A stretch of DNA of 64,000 bases from UBA2767 sp965228625 (GTDB taxonomy: Bacteria; Pseudomonadota; Alphaproteobacteria; Rhizobiales; Methyloligellaceae), in the NCBI GenBank assembly GCA_965228625.1, contig OZ245829.1:744001-808000 (forward strand), written 5' to 3'. Each line of letters opens with the position of its first letter. Position 1 is the first letter of the stretch. The notes beneath the pieces were generated by a model that was not told the DNA's origin, did not search any database, and saw only the letters and a list, made by a program, of their open reading frames with translations. A program made the position numbers and the translations under genes. Of this stretch, positions 19,275-30,378 are shown piece after piece.

Positions 19275-20291
19275 CTAATAGTGGTCCTCGAAGCGCTTGG
19301 CCAGCTCCTCGATGTTCTCCGGCGGCCAGTTCGGCACTTCCATGCCGAGATGCAGACCCATGCCGGCGAGCACTTCCTTGATCTCGTTGAGCGACTTGCG
19401 GCCGAAGTTCGGCGTGCGGAGCATTTCCGCCTCGGTCTTCTGGATCAAATCGCCGATATAGACAATGTTGTCGTTCTTCAGGCAGTTGGCCGAACGAACG
19501 GACAGTTCGAGCTCATCCACCTTCTTCAGAAGCGCGGCGCTGAATTCAAGCTCCGGCTGGCGCTCTTCGACGGTCTCTTTCTCGGGCTCCTCGAAGTTCA
19601 CGAAGATGCTGAGCTGATCCTGCAGAATGCGCGCCGCGAGGGCGACCGCATCGTCAGGGTTTACCGAGCCGTCCGTCTCGACGTCCATGATCAGCTTGTC
19701 GTAGTCGAGGATCTGCCCTTCACGTGTGTTCTCGACGCGGTAGGACACCTTGCGAACCGGGCTGAACAGGCTGTCCACCGGAATGAGGCCGATCGGCGCA
19801 TCGTCCGGACGGTTGCGGTCAGCCGGCACGTAGCCCTTGCCGACGTCGGTCACAAACTCCATGCGGATCGACGCGCCTTCGTCGAGCGTGCAGATCACGT
19901 GATCGGGGTTGAGGATATCGACGTCCGCGGTGCCTTCGATGTCACCCGCCGTCGCGACAGCGGGTCCTTCCTTCTTGAGCACCAGCCGCTTCGGACCCTC
20001 CGAGTGCTGACGCAGCGCGATCTCCTTGATGTTCAGAACGATGTTCGTGACATCCTCGCGCACGCCGGCGATCGACGAGAACTCGTGCAGCACGCCGTCG
20101 ATCTGAACCGACGTGATCGCGCTGCCCTGCAGCGACGACAGCAACACGCGCCGAAGCGCGTTTCCGAGCGTCAGACCAAATCCACGCTCCAGCGGCTCGG
20201 CGATGACCACTGCCGTCCGCTGCGGATCTCGCCCTGCCGTAATGTTCAGCTTCGTGGGCTTAATCAGATCTTGCCAGTTTTTCTGAAGCAC
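19275..20291 (-). CDS. rpoA: RNA polymerase alpha subunit
   Basis: The 338-residue protein has the N-terminal dimerisation domain ([37 protein letters not shown], about residues 36-72) and a C-terminal DNA/activator-binding domain with [16 protein letters not shown] and [18 protein letters not shown]. The start is a GTG at 20291. It scaffolds RNA polymerase assembly with the rpoB and rpoC products encoded at 39.6-48.1 kb. A 105-nt gap separates it from rpsK. Confidence 0.98.
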   Translation of the reverse strand: MLQKNWQDLIKPTKLNITAGRDPQRTAVVIAEPLERGFGLTLGNALRRVLLSSLQGSAITSVQIDGVLHEFSSIAGVREDVTNIVLNIKEIALRQHSEGPKRLVLKKEGPAVATAGDIEGTADVDILNPDHVICTLDEGASIRMEFVTDVGKGYVPADRNRPDDAPIGLIPVDSLFSPVRKVSYRVENTREGQILDYDKLIMDVETDGSVNPDDAVALAARILQDQLSIFVNFEEPEKETVEERQPELEFSAALLKKVDELELSVRSANCLKNDNIVYIGDLIQKTEAEMLRTPNFGRKSLNEIKEVLAGMGLHLGMEVPNWPPENIEELAKRFEDHY

Positions 20292-20396
20292 CTGAGCACC
20301 TTTTCGTTTTGTGTCCCGTGGCGGGAGGCACGCACGGGAAACAGTCGATCATTGAGACGCCGCGCCGACCTGTTCCGTGCGGCGCGGGCGTATCCG

Positions 20397-20786
20397 TTAA
20401 ACGCGCCGCCGCTTGCGCGGACGGCAGCCATTGTGCGGGATCGGTGTCACGTCGCGGATCGACGTGATCGTGAAGCCGGCCGCCTGCAGAGCCCGAAGTG
20501 CCGATTCCCGGCCCGACCCGGGACCGCGCACCTCAACCTCGAGGTTCTTCATGCCGTGTTCCATCGCCTTCTTGCCCGCATCCTCGGCCGCCATCTGCGC
20601 GGCGAAGGGCGTGGACTTGCGCGATCCCTTGAACCCCTGAGCACCTGCCGAAGACCAGGAAATGGTGTTTCCCTGCGCGTCGGTGATGGTGATCATGGTG
20701 TTATTGAACGTCGCGCTGACATGTGCCACGCCGGACGTGATATTCTTCTTTTCCCGGCGTTTGACGCGCGTCTTTTCCTTAGCCAT
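20397..20786 (-). CDS. rpsK: 30S ribosomal protein S11
   Basis: At 129 residues it has the full S11 pattern: [21 protein letters not shown] near the N-terminus, [50 protein letters not shown], and the basic end [17 protein letters not shown] ([16 protein letters not shown]). It lines the mRNA exit region of the 30S platform. It lies 72 nt downstream of rpsM. Confidence 0.98.
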   Translation of the reverse strand: MAKEKTRVKRREKKNITSGVAHVSATFNNTMITITDAQGNTISWSSAGAQGFKGSRKSTPFAAQMAAEDAGKKAMEHGMKNLEVEVRGPGSGRESALRALQAAGFTITSIRDVTPIPHNGCRPRKRRRV

Positions 20787-20858
20787 TCTTCAGCCTCTCA
20801 CTCAGGTTCCGTCGCTGCACCGCATGTGGGCAACACCGAACCGTATGGAACCTCAATT

Positions 20859-21227
20859 CTATTGCTTCTTGCCCGCGATCGGCTTGGCCGGGCCCTTGCG
20901 GGTGCGGGCATTGGTATGGGTACGTTGACCACGAACCGGCAAACCGCGGCGGTGGCGCAAGCCCCGATAACAGCCCAAATCCATCAGGCGTTTGATGTTC
21001 ATCGCCACGTCGCGCCGCAAGTCGCCTTCGACCATGTAGTCCCGGTCGATGAGTTCACGGATCTGGATGACTTCCTGTTCGGAGAGTTCATTGACCCTGC
21101 GCTCGTGTGGAATCGAGGCCTTTTCGCAGATTTCCTTCGCGAAATGCTGGCCAATACCATGGATGTAAGTCAGTGCAATCTCGACACGCTTGTTGGTCGG
21201 GATGTTCACACCTGCAATTCGGGCCAC
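20859..21227 (-). CDS. rpsM: 30S ribosomal protein S13
   Basis: The 122-residue protein begins [26 protein letters not shown] and ends with the highly basic [29 protein letters not shown] that reaches the P-site tRNA. Length and motifs match S13 of alphaproteobacteria. It is separated from adk by 208 nt (21228-21435), where no gene, rpmJ or infA is visible. Confidence 0.98.
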   Translation of the reverse strand: MARIAGVNIPTNKRVEIALTYIHGIGQHFAKEICEKASIPHERRVNELSEQEVIQIRELIDRDYMVEGDLRRDVAMNIKRLMDLGCYRGLRHRRGLPVRGQRTHTNARTRKGPAKPIAGKKQ

Positions 21228-21435
21228 TGTTCAATCTCCCGTAAACGCTGCGCGCGACGGACGTAAGCTGTTGAATCGGAACGACAATTTAACAAACGCA
21301 AAAAACCGGCCGCCGGAGGTTGCCGCACGCCCCGGATCCGATTTGTTCATCCAGCACAAGATGGGTGGTTTCTAGCGGATTCCCGCCGATTTCGTCAACC
21401 CGTAAACAGCTGAAATCGCTTGCATAGCGCCCGAA

Positions 21436-22086
21436 TTACAGTCCGTTCAGCGCCTCCTCGATCTGTTTCCTGACGGAGGCGATGTCCTGCGATCCGTCTA
21501 CCGTTTTCATGCGGCCCGTGCCCTTGTAGTAGTCGATGAGCGGGACCGTTTGTGAGTGGTAGGCCGTCAACCGGCTACGCACCGTCTCTTCATTGTCGTC
21601 TTCGCGACGCGTGAATTCCGTGCTGCCGCACTTGTCGCAAACACCGTCCTGCTTCGGACGGCGGAACGTCTCGTGATATCCCTCGCCGCAATTGGCGCAG
21701 GTGAACCGTCCGGTGATCCGGTCGACGAGAAGATCGTCGTCGACGTTGATCTCGACAACGGCATCGAGCGACTTGTTCTTCTCCTTCAACAGGACATCGA
21801 GCGCTTCCGCCTGAGCGACCGTTCGCGGAAACCCGTCGAGAATGAAGCCGTTTTCACTGTCCGGCTCTTCGACACGATCGGAAATGAGTTGGATCACGAT
21901 CTCATCAGGGCAAAGCTGCCCCGTTTCCATTGCTTTCTTCACTTGCTTGCCGATTTCCGTCTCGGCCGCGACCGCCGCTCGGAGCATGTCGCCGGTTGAC
22001 AGTTGGACCAGTCCGCGCGTCTCCGCCAGCATTCTCGCCTGCGTCCCTTTGCCGGCTCCCGGCGGTCCGAACACGACCAGATTCAT
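21436..22086 (-). CDS. adk: adenylate kinase, zinc-type lid
   Basis: A 216-residue long-form adenylate kinase: P-loop [10 protein letters not shown] (7-16), [13 protein letters not shown]-binding region, [13 protein letters not shown], and a LID domain with four cysteines (Cys130, Cys133, Cys150, Cys153) that should bind structural zinc. It interconverts ATP+AMP and 2 ADP. Its ATG overlaps the secY stop by 4 nt, the usual secY-adk coupling. Confidence 0.97.
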   Translation of the reverse strand: MNLVVFGPPGAGKGTQARMLAETRGLVQLSTGDMLRAAVAAETEIGKQVKKAMETGQLCPDEIVIQLISDRVEEPDSENGFILDGFPRTVAQAEALDVLLKEKNKSLDAVVEINVDDDLLVDRITGRFTCANCGEGYHETFRRPKQDGVCDKCGSTEFTRREDDNEETVRSRLTAYHSQTVPLIDYYKGTGRMKTVDGSQDIASVRKQIEEALNGL

Positions 22087-23417
22087 CCGCGTCGCGCGCC
22101 TCGCAACTTGGCCTTCTTGATCAGCCCTTCATATTGATGGGCGAGCAGATGGCTTTGGACCTGGGCAACGGTATCCATCGTCACCGAAACCACAATGAGC
22201 AGCGACGTGCCTCCGAAGTAGAACGGCACAGCCGCATAGGAAATCAGAAACTCGGGTATCACGCAGACCAGCGCCAGATAGGCCGCACCGACCACGGTGA
22301 TCCGCGTCAGCACATAGTCGATGTATTCGGCCGTGCGTTCGCCCGGCCGGATTCCTGGTATGAACCCGCCATACTTCTTCAGGTTGTCCGCCGTGTCCTT
22401 CGGATTGAAGACGACGGCTGTGTAGAAGAAGGCGAAGAACACGATCATCACAACATAGAGCGCGATATAGAGCGGCTGGCCGTGGCCCACCAGGGCCGTG
22501 ATCGTGGTCAGCCAATCGGGTCCCTGCCCGGTCGAGAAGTTCGCCACCGTGACCGGCAGCAGTAACAGGGACGACGCGAAGATCGGTGGTATGACGCCGG
22601 CGGTATTCAGCTTGAGCGGCAGGTGCGAGGAGTCGCCCTGGAACATGCGGTTGCCCATCTGCCGTTTCGGATACTGCACCAGCAGACGCCGCTGTGCGCG
22701 CTCCATGAAGACGATGAACGCGGTGACGACGACGGCCATGACCATGATGGCGAGGATGAGCGGCGTGGACAGCGCGCCCTGCCGGCCGAGCTCGAATGTC
22801 CCGACGATGGCGGATGGAAGCTCCGCAACGATGCCCGCGAAGATGATCAGCGAGATACCGTTGCCGACGCCGCGCGCCGTGATCTGCTCACCAAGCCACA
22901 TCAGGAACACGGTTCCGCCGACGAGCGTAATAACCGTTGTCAGCCGGAAGAACATGCCGGGATCGGTTACCACATTGCCGGCCCCTTCAAGACCGACGGC
23001 TATCCCGTAGCCTTGCAGGGCCGCGAGCACGACAGTCCCGTAGCGGGTGTACTGGTTGATCTGCTTGCGCCCCTGCTCGCCTTCCTTCTTGAGCTGTTCC
23101 AGATGCGGCGAGACGGTCGTCAGCAGTTGTATGATGATCGACGCCGAGATGTACGGCATGATGTTGAGGGCAAAGATCGCCATACGGCCGACCGCACCTC
23201 CGGCAAACATGTTGAACATGCCGAGAATGCCGCCCTGCTGCTGGCGGAAGATGTCGGCCAGGGCCTGCGGATCGATGCCGGGGATTGGGATGTACGTCCC
23301 CAGCCGGTAAATCAGCAACGCTCCAAGCGTGAACCAGATTCGTTTCTTGAGCTCTGTAGCCTTTGAAAAGGCCGAGAAATTCAGATTGGAAACAAGTTGT
23401 TCTGCAGCAGATGCCAT
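22083..23417 (-). CDS. secY: SecY protein translocase channel subunit
   Basis: A 444-residue integral membrane protein with ten predicted helices. Family motifs include YIPIPGIDP near the first helix, the plug-region [33 protein letters not shown], and [22 protein letters not shown] at the C-terminus. It forms the SecYEG pore with the SecE encoded at 51.4 kb. An AGGAG ribosome site precedes the ATG. It lies 60 nt after rplO and overlaps adk. Confidence 0.97.
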   Translation of the reverse strand: MASAAEQLVSNLNFSAFSKATELKKRIWFTLGALLIYRLGTYIPIPGIDPQALADIFRQQQGGILGMFNMFAGGAVGRMAIFALNIMPYISASIIIQLLTTVSPHLEQLKKEGEQGRKQINQYTRYGTVVLAALQGYGIAVGLEGAGNVVTDPGMFFRLTTVITLVGGTVFLMWLGEQITARGVGNGISLIIFAGIVAELPSAIVGTFELGRQGALSTPLILAIMVMAVVVTAFIVFMERAQRRLLVQYPKRQMGNRMFQGDSSHLPLKLNTAGVIPPIFASSLLLLPVTVANFSTGQGPDWLTTITALVGHGQPLYIALYVVMIVFFAFFYTAVVFNPKDTADNLKKYGGFIPGIRPGERTAEYIDYVLTRITVVGAAYLALVCVIPEFLISYAAVPFYFGGTSLLIVVSVTMDTVAQVQSHLLAHQYEGLIKKAKLRGARRG

Positions 23418-23477
23418 CTTTGCGCTCCTGCGGAACCGGTGGGGCCCGAAGCCCTATGACCCGCTCCGCAAAGGGGG

Positions 23478-24158
23478 TTAGGAGTCCTTCTTCGTCGTCG
23501 TCTTGCCCGACGATTTTGCCGAAGATTTGGCCGGCTTCTTGGCCGCCGTTTCGCTGCTCTCCGCCTTGCTCTGAGTTTTCGCTGGTGACTTTGCTTTTGC
23601 AGCTGCGGGTTTCTTACCGTCCGATTTCGCCGGCTTCTCGGCCGCAGCCTTCGGCTTTTCCTTGGCTTCCGCAGGCTTCGGCTTCGGGGCGCGCTTCGGC
23701 AACGCAACAATCGTAACCGATCCGCCGGCCTTCTCAACAGACTTTACCGCACCCGCGGATGCGCCGGTCACCTCGATGTTCAACTTTGTCTTCAACTCTC
23801 CTTGACCCAGAAGCCGCACGCCGTCCTTGACACGGCGGATCAGGCCGGCCTCGCGCAGCGCTTCGACGGTCACCGGCTTCTTGGGGTCAAGCGTCTTCTT
23901 GTCGACCGCCGCCTGCAGCCGGCCGATATTGACCTCATTGTAGTCCTTGGCAAACAGATTGTTGAACCCGCGCTTCGGCAAACGGCGGTGAATCGGCATC
24001 TGCCCGCCTTCGAAGCCCTTGATGGCCACGCCCGAACGGGATTTCTGTCCCTTGTGTCCACGGCCGGCCGTCTTGCCCTTGCCGGAACCGATTCCGCGGC
24101 CGACGCGTTTTCGCGCGCGCGTCGCGCCGGGATTGTCTCTGAGCTCATTCAATCTCAT
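23478..24158 (-). CDS. rplO: 50S ribosomal protein L15 with long basic C-terminal tail
   Basis: Residues 1 to about 154 are canonical L15: [57 protein letters not shown], and a C-terminal lobe ending [15 protein letters not shown]. The remaining 72 residues are a low-complexity Lys/Ala/Pro/Ser tail, 22 basic and 7 acidic residues by my count, resembling histone H1-type tails. Typical L15 is about 145-160 residues; this one is 226. The stop is followed by a normal 60-nt gap to secY, so the tail is genuinely in frame. Its role is unknown. Confidence 0.96.
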   Translation of the reverse strand: MRLNELRDNPGATRARKRVGRGIGSGKGKTAGRGHKGQKSRSGVAIKGFEGGQMPIHRRLPKRGFNNLFAKDYNEVNIGRLQAAVDKKTLDPKKPVTVEALREAGLIRRVKDGVRLLGQGELKTKLNIEVTGASAGAVKSVEKAGGSVTIVALPKRAPKPKPAEAKEKPKAAAEKPAKSDGKKPAAAKAKSPAKTQSKAESSETAAKKPAKSSAKSSGKTTTKKDS

Positions 24159-24170
24159 CGATTCAGATCC

Positions 24171-24374
24171 TTAAGCCGTTTCTTCGACAACGCGCACCAG
24201 GTGGTGAACCTTGCCGATCATGCCGCGCACCTCGGGCGTGTCAGCCAGCGTACGGCGGCGCCCGACCTTGTTCAGCCCGAGTCCGACGAGGGTCGCGCGC
24301 TGGTCCGCGGGCCGGCGGATCGGACTCCCGATCTGCTCGACCGTTACGGTTTTTCCGGACTTCTTTTCTGCCAT
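24171..24374 (-). CDS. rpmD: 50S ribosomal protein L30
   Basis: The 67-residue protein contains the L30 pattern [49 protein letters not shown] in shorter pieces: an N-terminal strand, the IRR...QRATL helix and the RGMI..V.HLV end. Length is normal for the bacterial protein with a few extra N-terminal residues. It lies between rpsE and rplO, 12 nt from rplO, as in the standard spc operon. Confidence 0.96.
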   Translation of the reverse strand: MAEKKSGKTVTVEQIGSPIRRPADQRATLVGLGLNKVGRRRTLADTPEVRGMIGKVHHLVRVVEETA

Positions 24375-24407
24375 CGTTCCCGGTCCCTGGTTGTCTGTTC
24401 TGCTGCT

Positions 24408-24995
24408 CTAGGCGTCGGCCGCGGCCTCGGGCGCATCGATCCCGTCACGGCGGCGGGCGACGATCTCGCTGGCCTTCTTGCCGCGCCGCGCGGCGACGCC
24501 ACGCGGGCTGTCCTGGTCCTTCAACGCCTCGAATGCCGCCCGAACCATATTGTAGGGGTTGGAGCTGCCGAGCGATTTGGCGACGACGTCCTGCACGCCG
24601 AGAGTCTCGAACACGGCGCGGATCGGTCCGCCCGCGATGATGCCGGTACCCGGAGGGGCCGCCCGCAAGACGACACGCCCGGCGCCGTGGCGGCCGGTGA
24701 TGTCATGATGCAGGGTCCGCCCTTCGCGCAACGGCACGCGAATGAGGTTGTTCTTCGCCGCATCCGCGGCCTTGCGAATGGCCTCCGGCACTTCGCGCGC
24801 CTTGCCGTGGCCGAACCCGACCCGGCCCTTCTGATCGCCCACGACCACCAGCGCGGCAAAGCCGAACCGCCGGCCGCCTTTCACCACCTTCGCGACGCGG
24901 TTGATGTGGACCAGCTTGTCGACAAACTCGCTTTCGCGGTCGTCGCGATCACGGCCCTGCTGGCGTCCGCGTGACTGTCCCGACTTTCGTCCCAC
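24408..24995 (-). CDS. rpsE: 30S ribosomal protein S5
   Basis: The 195-residue protein has the S5 N-terminal dsRNA-binding-like domain ([30 protein letters not shown]) and the C-terminal domain with [20 protein letters not shown] and [19 protein letters not shown] Gln/Arg-rich N-terminus and Ala-rich C-terminus extend it beyond E. coli length, as is common in this class. It contributes to decoding fidelity at the mRNA entrance. Confidence 0.97.
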   Translation of the reverse strand: MGRKSGQSRGRQQGRDRDDRESEFVDKLVHINRVAKVVKGGRRFGFAALVVVGDQKGRVGFGHGKAREVPEAIRKAADAAKNNLIRVPLREGRTLHHDITGRHGAGRVVLRAAPPGTGIIAGGPIRAVFETLGVQDVVAKSLGSSNPYNMVRAAFEALKDQDSPRGVAARRGKKASEIVARRRDGIDAPEAAADA

Positions 24996-25026
24996 TTGTT
25001 GCGTTCCTTTTCGTTGTCCGAAATCT

Positions 25027-25389
25027 CTAGAAATTCAGCCCGCCTTCGCGCGCGCCGTCGGCCAGGGCCTTCACCCGGCCATGATAGATGTAACCGCCGC
25101 GGTCGAAGATAACATCCTTGACGCCGGCCTTGACCGCGCGTTCCGCGACCGCCTTTCCTACCGTCTGGGCTGCGCCGACATCACTGCCCTTGGCCAATGA
25201 CTTGCGCAGATCCTTTTCCAGGCTCGACGCCGCGGCGATCGTCTTGCCGTCGACGTCATCGATGACCTGCGCGTAAATGTGCTTCGAGGACCGGAACACC
25301 GACAACCGTGGCCGTCCCTGCGACACCCGGCGCAAAGACCGCCTGACGCGGTTCGCGCGTTTGCCGAAATTCTTCCTGGATTCGCTCAT
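25027..25389 (-). CDS. rplR: 50S ribosomal protein L18
   Basis: At 120 residues it shows [32 protein letters not shown] and the family end [25 protein letters not shown]18 binds 5S rRNA together with L5. It lies 31 nt upstream of rpsE and 11 nt downstream of rplF. Confidence 0.97.
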   Translation of the reverse strand: MSESRKNFGKRANRVRRSLRRVSQGRPRLSVFRSSKHIYAQVIDDVDGKTIAAASSLEKDLRKSLAKGSDVGAAQTVGKAVAERAVKAGVKDVIFDRGGYIYHGRVKALADGAREGGLNF

Positions 25390-25400
25390 TCCCGGCTCCG

Positions 25401-25934
25401 CTACTTCTTCTTGCCTTCTTTGCGGAAGACGTACTCACCCGCATATCTGATGCCCTTGCCCTTGTACGGCTCCGGCGGACGGAACCGACGGATCTCGGCG
25501 GCAACCTGGCCGACCTTCTGCTTGTCGATTCCGCTAACCACAATCTCGGTCTGCGACGGGCACTTGATCTCGATTCCATCGGGAATCGGGTACTTCACGT
25601 CATGGCTCAGGCCGAGCTGCAGTTGCAGGGTCTTGCCCTGCAATTGCGCGCGGTAGCCGACGCCGATGATCTCGAGCGACTTCTCGAAGCCATTGGTCAC
25701 GCCGTCGACCAGGTTCGCCACCTGCGTGCGCGACATGCCCCACATGGAGCGCGCGCGTTTTGTCTCGCTGCGCGGCGTCACCTTGATCCCGTCGTCCGTC
25801 ATCTGTACTTCGACGTCGTCAACGAGAATTGCCGAAAGCTCGCCCTTCGGCCCCTTCACCGAAACGCTCTGGCCGTCGACATTGGCGTTGACGCCGTCCG
25901 GCACGGCAACTGCCTTTGCACCTGTACGGGACAT
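25401..25934 (-). CDS. rplF: 50S ribosomal protein L6
   Basis: The 177-residue protein has two L6 repeats: [11 protein letters not shown] in the first and [20 protein letters not shown] then [17 protein letters not shown] and [15 protein letters not shown] in the second. It sits near the factor-binding stalk base. It is 47 nt downstream of rpsH. Confidence 0.97.
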   Translation of the reverse strand: MSRTGAKAVAVPDGVNANVDGQSVSVKGPKGELSAILVDDVEVQMTDDGIKVTPRSETKRARSMWGMSRTQVANLVDGVTNGFEKSLEIIGVGYRAQLQGKTLQLQLGLSHDVKYPIPDGIEIKCPSQTEIVVSGIDKQKVGQVAAEIRRFRPPEPYKGKGIRYAGEYVFRKEGKKK

Positions 25935-25981
25935 CGTTTATCCCCTTGCTTCCTTTCCGGCGCGTATCCGACCGCGAACGG

Positions 25982-26380
25982 CTAGAATACGCTGCACAAA
26001 ACCTCACCGCCCACGTTTTCGGCGCGGGCCTTTGCATCCGACATCACGCCCTTCGGCGTCGACAGGATCGTCACACCGAGGCCGTTCGCAACCGTCGGCA
26101 AATCACGAACCGACGAATACACGCGGCGTCCCGGCGTCGATACGCGCTGCAGCTCCTTGATGACCGGCTTGCCATCGTAGTACTTCAGCTCGATCTCGAA
26201 CTCCGACTTACCGCCCTGATACTCGATCTGCGAATATCCGCGGATAAAGCCTTCTTCCTCAAGCACGTCGAGCACGCGGCCCCTGAGCTTGGACGCCGGC
26301 GTCGCGACCTTTGCCTTGCTCCGCATCTGGGCGTTGCGGATCCGGCTCAGCATATCCCCCAACGGGTCAGTCATCGTCAT
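25982..26380 (-). CDS. rpsH: 30S ribosomal protein S8
   Basis: The 132-residue protein starts [18 protein letters not shown] and ends with [16 protein letters not shown] and [20 protein letters not shown], the conserved S8 motifs. A GGAGAG ribosome site lies 8 nt before the ATG at 26380. In E. coli S8 represses the spc operon by binding near rplE; whether this holds here is not visible. Confidence 0.97.
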   Translation of the reverse strand: MTMTDPLGDMLSRIRNAQMRSKAKVATPASKLRGRVLDVLEEEGFIRGYSQIEYQGGKSEFEIELKYYDGKPVIKELQRVSTPGRRVYSSVRDLPTVANGLGVTILSTPKGVMSDAKARAENVGGEVLCSVF

Positions 26381-26392
26381 GGACGCGCTCTC

Positions 26393-26698
26393 CTACCAGC
26401 TCGACTTGATCATTCCAGGGATCAGACCCTGCGACGCCAATTCACGCAGCGAAATACGGGACATCTTCAGCTTGCGGTAATAACCGCGCGGACGACCGGT
26501 GACGTCACACCGGTTGCGAATGCGCGTCGCCGAAGAGTTGCGCGGAAGCTGCGCCAGCTTCAGGCGCGCCGCGAAACGCTCCTCGGCGGGAAGCTCGCGA
26601 TTGCTTGCAATCTCTTTCAGGCGCGCGCGGCGCCCGTCGTACCTTGCCGCCAATCTGCGCCGTTTCTTGTTACGCTCAACTGAGCTCTTTTTGGCCAT
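26393..26698 (-). CDS. rpsN: 30S ribosomal protein S14, zinc-free long form
   Basis: A 101-residue S14 starting [20 protein letters not shown], with [27 protein letters not shown] and a C-terminal [17 protein letters not shown]. It lacks the CxxC pairs of the short zinc-binding form, so it is the C-minus long form. It lies between rplE and rpsH with gaps of 39 and 12 nt. Confidence 0.97.
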   Translation of the reverse strand: MAKKSSVERNKKRRRLAARYDGRRARLKEIASNRELPAEERFAARLKLAQLPRNSSATRIRNRCDVTGRPRGYYRKLKMSRISLRELASQGLIPGMIKSSW

Positions 26699-26737
26699 GT
26701 TGTCCTCTCCTTGCGTCCGGTCCTGTATTCCCTGGGC

Positions 26738-27292
26738 CTAGGTCCGGAACGGGAAATTGAATCCTTTGAGCAATGATCGCGCCTCGTCATCGTTCGGCGC
26801 CGTCGTGCACACCACGACGTCCATGCCCCAGATGTCGGAAACCTTGTCGTAGTCGATCTCCGGAAAGACGATGTGCTCCTTGATGCCGAGCGCGAAGTTG
26901 CCGCGTCCGTCGAAGCTCTTCGGGCTCAGCCCGCGAAAGTCGCGAACACGCGGAAGCGCGATCGTGACGAGCCGGTCGACGAACTCGTACATACGGTCCT
27001 TGCGCAGCGTCACCTTGACGCCGACGGGCATGCCCTCGCGCAGCTTGAAGGTCGCGATGGATTTGCGCGCCTTGGCGATCACCGGTTTCTGCCCCGCGAT
27101 CAGCGCCAGGTCGTCGGCCGCCGCCTTCACCTTCTTGGAGTCCGCGACGCCTTCGCCGATGCCCATGTTCAGCACGATCTTGTCGAGCCGCGGCACCTGC
27201 ATCGGGTTCGCGTAGTTGAACTCCTTGGTCAGCTCCGCGCGCAGCGTGTCCTCGTAATGACGCTTGAGGCGCGGCACATATCCGTCAGCCAT
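26738..27292 (-). CDS. rplE: 50S ribosomal protein L5
   Basis: The 184-residue protein has [41 protein letters not shown] and [19 protein letters not shown], the L5 signatures. It binds 5S rRNA and forms the bridge to S13. Its ATG at 27292 lies inside the end of rplX, an 8-nt overlap that suggests translational coupling. Confidence 0.97.
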   Translation of the reverse strand: MADGYVPRLKRHYEDTLRAELTKEFNYANPMQVPRLDKIVLNMGIGEGVADSKKVKAAADDLALIAGQKPVIAKARKSIATFKLREGMPVGVKVTLRKDRMYEFVDRLVTIALPRVRDFRGLSPKSFDGRGNFALGIKEHIVFPEIDYDKVSDIWGMDVVVCTTAPNDDEARSLLKGFNFPFRT

Positions 27293-27605
27293 CGATGACC
27301 TCCCCGGAACGCCGTGCGAAACGCACTTTCCTGCCGTCTTTCAAAAACTTGTACCCGACCCGAGTCGGCTTGCCGTCCTTCGGATCCTCCAGCGCGACGT
27401 TCGAAATGTGAATCGGCGCCTCGCGGAGCTTGATGCCGCCTTCCTGCTGCGGTGTCTGACGCTGATGCCGCTTCACCATGTTCACGCCCTGCACGATGAC
27501 GCGGTTCTCCTTCGGGATCACCTTCAGAACCTCGCCGTTCTTGTCCTTGTCCTTGCCGGCAAGGACGACGACATGATCGCCCTTTCTGATCTTGAGTCTC
27601 GCCAT
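27285..27605 (-). CDS. rplX: 50S ribosomal protein L24
   Basis: A 106-residue protein with the N-terminal KOW motif [20 protein letters not shown] and [12 protein letters not shown]. The ATG at 27605 is preferred to an upstream GTG at 27611: a GGAGGT site lies 9 nt before the ATG but only 3 nt before the GTG. It begins 2 nt after the rplN stop and overlaps rplE by 8 nt. L24 initiates 50S assembly. Confidence 0.96.
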   Translation of the reverse strand: MARLKIRKGDHVVVLAGKDKDKNGEVLKVIPKENRVIVQGVNMVKRHQRQTPQQEGGIKLREAPIHISNVALEDPKDGKPTRVGYKFLKDGRKVRFARRSGEVIDG

Positions 27606-27607
27606 GG

Positions 27608-27976
27608 TCACAGTACCTCCGGCGCGAGCGACACGATCTTCATCTGCTTGCGGGCGCGCAGCTCGCGCGTCACCGGTCCGAAGATGCGTGTTCCAATTGG
27701 TTCGCCCTGGTTGTTCACAAGCACGGCCGCGTTGCGATCGAAGCGGATCAGGCTGCCGTCCTGCCGCCGCACGCCCTTTGCCGTCCGCACGACGACCGCG
27801 CGCATGACATCGCCCTTCTTGACGCGTCCGCGCGGGATCGCCTCCTTGACGGACACGACAATGATGTCTCCGATCGACGCATATTTACGCTTCGATCCGC
27901 CCAGCACCTTGATGCACTGAACCCGGCGCGCGCCCGAGTTGTCGGCGACATCGAGATTTGTCTGCATCTGGATCAT
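27608..27976 (-). CDS. rplN: 50S ribosomal protein L14
   Basis: The 122 residues match L14 in length and sequence: [61 protein letters not shown] and [13 protein letters not shown]. It contacts 16S rRNA in an intersubunit bridge. An 86-nt gap from rpsQ marks the S10/spc boundary, but no clear promoter or terminator was seen in it. Confidence 0.98.
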   Translation of the reverse strand: MIQMQTNLDVADNSGARRVQCIKVLGGSKRKYASIGDIIVVSVKEAIPRGRVKKGDVMRAVVVRTAKGVRRQDGSLIRFDRNAAVLVNNQGEPIGTRIFGPVTRELRARKQMKIVSLAPEVL

Positions 27977-28062
27977 GGCACTCGCCCTTTATTCTTCCGG
28001 CGTCTCCCGGACGCCGCCGCCGGACCGCATGCGCGTTGCCGACGCCTTGTTGCTGTTCCTCG

Positions 28063-28293
28063 TCAGCCCGTCACAAGCGTCCAGCGCTTGTTCTTGGAGA
28101 TGGGCGGACATTCCTCGATGCGCACCTTGTCGCCGGCCTTCGCCGAGTTCGCCTCGTCATGCGCGTGGTACTTCTTGCTGCGCCGAACCGTCTTCTTGTA
28201 GAGCGGATGCGTGAACCGCCGCTCGACGCGCACGACGATGGTCTTGTCGTTGGCATCGCTGATGACGGTGCCCTGGAGAATTCGCTTTGGCAT
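28063..28293 (-). CDS. rpsQ: 30S ribosomal protein S17
   Basis: A 76-residue protein beginning [21 protein letters not shown], with [19 protein letters not shown] and [18 protein letters not shown], the S17 OB-fold motifs. It is 6 nt downstream of rpmC and is the last gene before the 86-nt gap to rplN. Confidence 0.97.
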   Translation of the reverse strand: MPKRILQGTVISDANDKTIVVRVERRFTHPLYKKTVRRSKKYHAHDEANSAKAGDKVRIEECPPISKNKRWTLVTG

Positions 28294-28299
28294 GGGTCG

Positions 28300-28515
28300 T
28301 TATCCTTTTTCGGCCGGCTCTGCCGTCTCGGTCCGTTTTGCATGACCGATCGTCCTGATCCGCGCGATGTCACGGCGGACCTGACGAATCCGTGCCGTAT
28401 TCTCTAGCTGGCCGCTCGCTGCCTGAAAGCGCAGGTTGAACTGCTCCTTCTTCAGCTTCTCCAACTCGTCGTCGAGCTGGTCCGGCGTCATTACCTGCAA
28501 GTCACTTGCCTTCAT
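28300..28515 (-). CDS. rpmC: 50S ribosomal protein L29
   Basis: A 71-residue helical protein: [21 protein letters not shown], then [31 protein letters not shown] in the family arrangement. It is near the exit tunnel and forms part of the SRP/trigger-factor docking site with L23. It lies 24 nt downstream of rplP. Confidence 0.97.
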   Translation of the reverse strand: MKASDLQVMTPDQLDDELEKLKKEQFNLRFQAASGQLENTARIRQVRRDIARIRTIGHAKRTETAEPAEKG

Positions 28516-28539
28516 CGTTCCTACCTCAGCCGAGCGCCC

Positions 28540-28956
28540 CTAGGCGTCGGTCGCACGCATCACAACCTTGGTCTTCAAGGGCAGCTTCGCTGCCGCGAGC
28601 CGAAGCGCCTCGCGCGCGACCGCGTCCGACACACCGTCGATCTCGAACATGATCCGCCCGGGCTTGACCTTGGCGCACCAGAACTCCGGCGTGCCCTTGC
28701 CCTTGCCCATGCGCACCTCTGTCGGTTTCTTCGAAACCGGCACATCCGGGAAGATGCGAATCCAGACGCGTCCCGCACGCTTCATGTGGCGGGTCATCGC
28801 GCGCCGCGCCGCCTCGATCTGGCGGGCGGTGACGCGGGAGGGCGCCTGCGCCTTCAGTCCGTAGGAGCCGAAGTTGAGCGCCCAGCCGCCTTTGGCGACG
28901 CCCTTGATACGGCCCTTCTGCATCTTGCGAAACTTTGTCCGCTTCGGTTGCAGCAT
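28540..28956 (-). CDS. rplP: 50S ribosomal protein L16
   Basis: The 138-residue protein starts [19 protein letters not shown] and has [40 protein letters not shown] and the catalytic-centre-proximal [12 protein letters not shown]. The RMGKGKG loop is intact; its Arg is the usual hydroxylation site in E. coli. It lies 30 nt after rpsC. Confidence 0.97.
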   Translation of the reverse strand: MLQPKRTKFRKMQKGRIKGVAKGGWALNFGSYGLKAQAPSRVTARQIEAARRAMTRHMKRAGRVWIRIFPDVPVSKKPTEVRMGKGKGTPEFWCAKVKPGRIMFEIDGVSDAVAREALRLAAAKLPLKTKVVMRATDA

Positions 28957-28986
28957 TGTTCACATTCCTCGTGTTCGTCGCTTCGA

Positions 28987-29706
28987 TCAGGCCGGCGCCT
29001 TTGCGCCTGCGCCTTCGCCGCGCATCCGTCCGCTTTCCTGAGCGTCAATGGCGCGGCGCTCCTGCGCCATCGGATCGTGTTCCATGATCTCGCCCTTGAA
29101 GACCCAGACCTTGATGCCGATGATGCCGTAAGCCGTCCGGCCGAGCGCGGTTCCGTAGTCGATGTCGGCGCGCAAGGTATGCAGCGGCACGCGGCCTTCG
29201 CGATACCATTCCATTCGCGCGATCTCGGCGCCGCCCAGACGGCCCGCGCAGTTGATGCGGATGCCGAGGGCACCGAGCCGCATGGCCGACTGCACCGCGC
29301 GCTTCATGGCGCGGCGGAAGGCGACACGACGCTCGAGCTGTTGGGCGATGCCTTCGGCGATCAACGTGGCGTCGATCTCGGGCTTGCGCACCTCGACGAT
29401 GTTGAGCTGCACGTCGGACTCCGTCATCGACGAGAGTTCCTGGCGCAGCTTCTCGATGTCCGACCCCTTCTTGCCGATCAGAATACCGGGACGCGCGGTG
29501 TGCACCGTGATCCGGCACTTCTTGTGCGGACGCTCGATCACCACCTTCGAGATCCCAGCCTGGCTGCGTGCCTTGAGTACGTGGTCGCGGATCCGGATGT
29601 CCTCGTGCAGAAGCTTGCCGTACTCGCCCTTGTCCGCGTACCAGCGCGAATCCCAGGTGCGGTTGATGCCCAGCCTCAGACCGATCGGATTTACCTTCTG
29701 ACCCAT
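28987..29706 (-). CDS. rpsC: 30S ribosomal protein S3
   Basis: A 239-residue protein with [22 protein letters not shown], the KH-type RNA-binding loop [14 protein letters not shown], and the C-terminal [30 protein letters not shown]. The ATG shares one nucleotide with the rplV stop. It lines the mRNA entrance with S4 and S5. Confidence 0.98.
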   Translation of the reverse strand: MGQKVNPIGLRLGINRTWDSRWYADKGEYGKLLHEDIRIRDHVLKARSQAGISKVVIERPHKKCRITVHTARPGILIGKKGSDIEKLRQELSSMTESDVQLNIVEVRKPEIDATLIAEGIAQQLERRVAFRRAMKRAVQSAMRLGALGIRINCAGRLGGAEIARMEWYREGRVPLHTLRADIDYGTALGRTAYGIIGIKVWVFKGEIMEHDPMAQERRAIDAQESGRMRGEGAGAKAPA

Positions 29707-30086
29707 CAGGCGGTCTCCTCAACTTGCTTGACCACGACGGTCAGCTGCGAAAATGGTTTCATGATGCGGCCGACGCGGCCACGCGCACGTGGCTTCCAGC
29801 GCTTCATCACGAGGTTCTTGCCCACGAACGCCTGCGACACGACGAGCGAGTCGACGTCGAGGTCGTGATTGTTCTCCGCGTTCGCGATCGCCGATTGCAG
29901 CGTCTTCTTCACTTCCTGCGCGATCCGGCGGCGCGAGAAGGTCAGCTCGGCGAGCGCCGTTTCCGCCTTCTTGCCGCGAATGAGCTGTGCGACGAGGTTG
30001 AGCTTCTGTGGCGAAACGCGCATCAGCCGCGTGACGGCCTTTGCCTCGTTCTCCGGCAACTCGCGTTCGCGTTTGGTCTTACCCAT
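29706..30086 (-). CDS. rplV: 50S ribosomal protein L22
   Basis: The 126-residue protein has [23 protein letters not shown] and the C-terminal beta-hairpin region [23 protein letters not shown] that reaches into the exit tunnel; that loop shows no insertion or deletion of the kind linked to macrolide resistance. It begins 3 nt after rpsS and touches rpsC. Confidence 0.97.
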   Translation of the reverse strand: MGKTKRERELPENEAKAVTRLMRVSPQKLNLVAQLIRGKKAETALAELTFSRRRIAQEVKKTLQSAIANAENNHDLDVDSLVVSQAFVGKNLVMKRWKPRARGRVGRIMKPFSQLTVVVKQVEETA

Positions 30087-30089
30087 CGC

Positions 30090-30368
30090 TTAGATTCTCC
30101 TCGCCTTCTTGTCGGAGGCATGCCCGTAATAGGTCCGGGTCGGCGCGAACTCGCCGAACTTGTGGCCGACCATGTCCTCGGTCACCAGAACCGGCACATG
30201 CTTTTGCCCGTTGTGGACGCCGAACGTCAGCCCGACGAACTGGGGAAGGATGGTCGAGCGCCTGCTCCAGATCTTGATGACCGCGTTGGAGCCGCTTGAC
30301 CGCGCGGCTTCCGCCTTCTTGAGCAGATACCCGTCGACAAACGGGCCTTTCCAAACCGAACGTGACAC
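30090..30368 (-). CDS. rpsS: 30S ribosomal protein S19
   Basis: A 92-residue S19: [47 protein letters not shown] and [22 protein letters not shown]. It sits in the 30S head with S13. Gaps to rplB and rplV are 10 and 3 nt. Confidence 0.98.
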   Translation of the reverse strand: MSRSVWKGPFVDGYLLKKAEAARSSGSNAVIKIWSRRSTILPQFVGLTFGVHNGQKHVPVLVTEDMVGHKFGEFAPTRTYYGHASDKKARRI

Positions 30369-30378
30369 CGGCGAACTC

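Noticed and set aside
19191..21266. A 691-codon rightward open frame across rplQ, rpoA, rpsK and rpsM
   Set aside because: It runs antisense through four certain genes and their gaps, with shadow-like composition.
21228..21435. rpmJ or infA between rpsM and adk
   Set aside because: The 208-nt gap has no frame with the short basic zinc-finger L36 pattern or the S1-like IF1 pattern.
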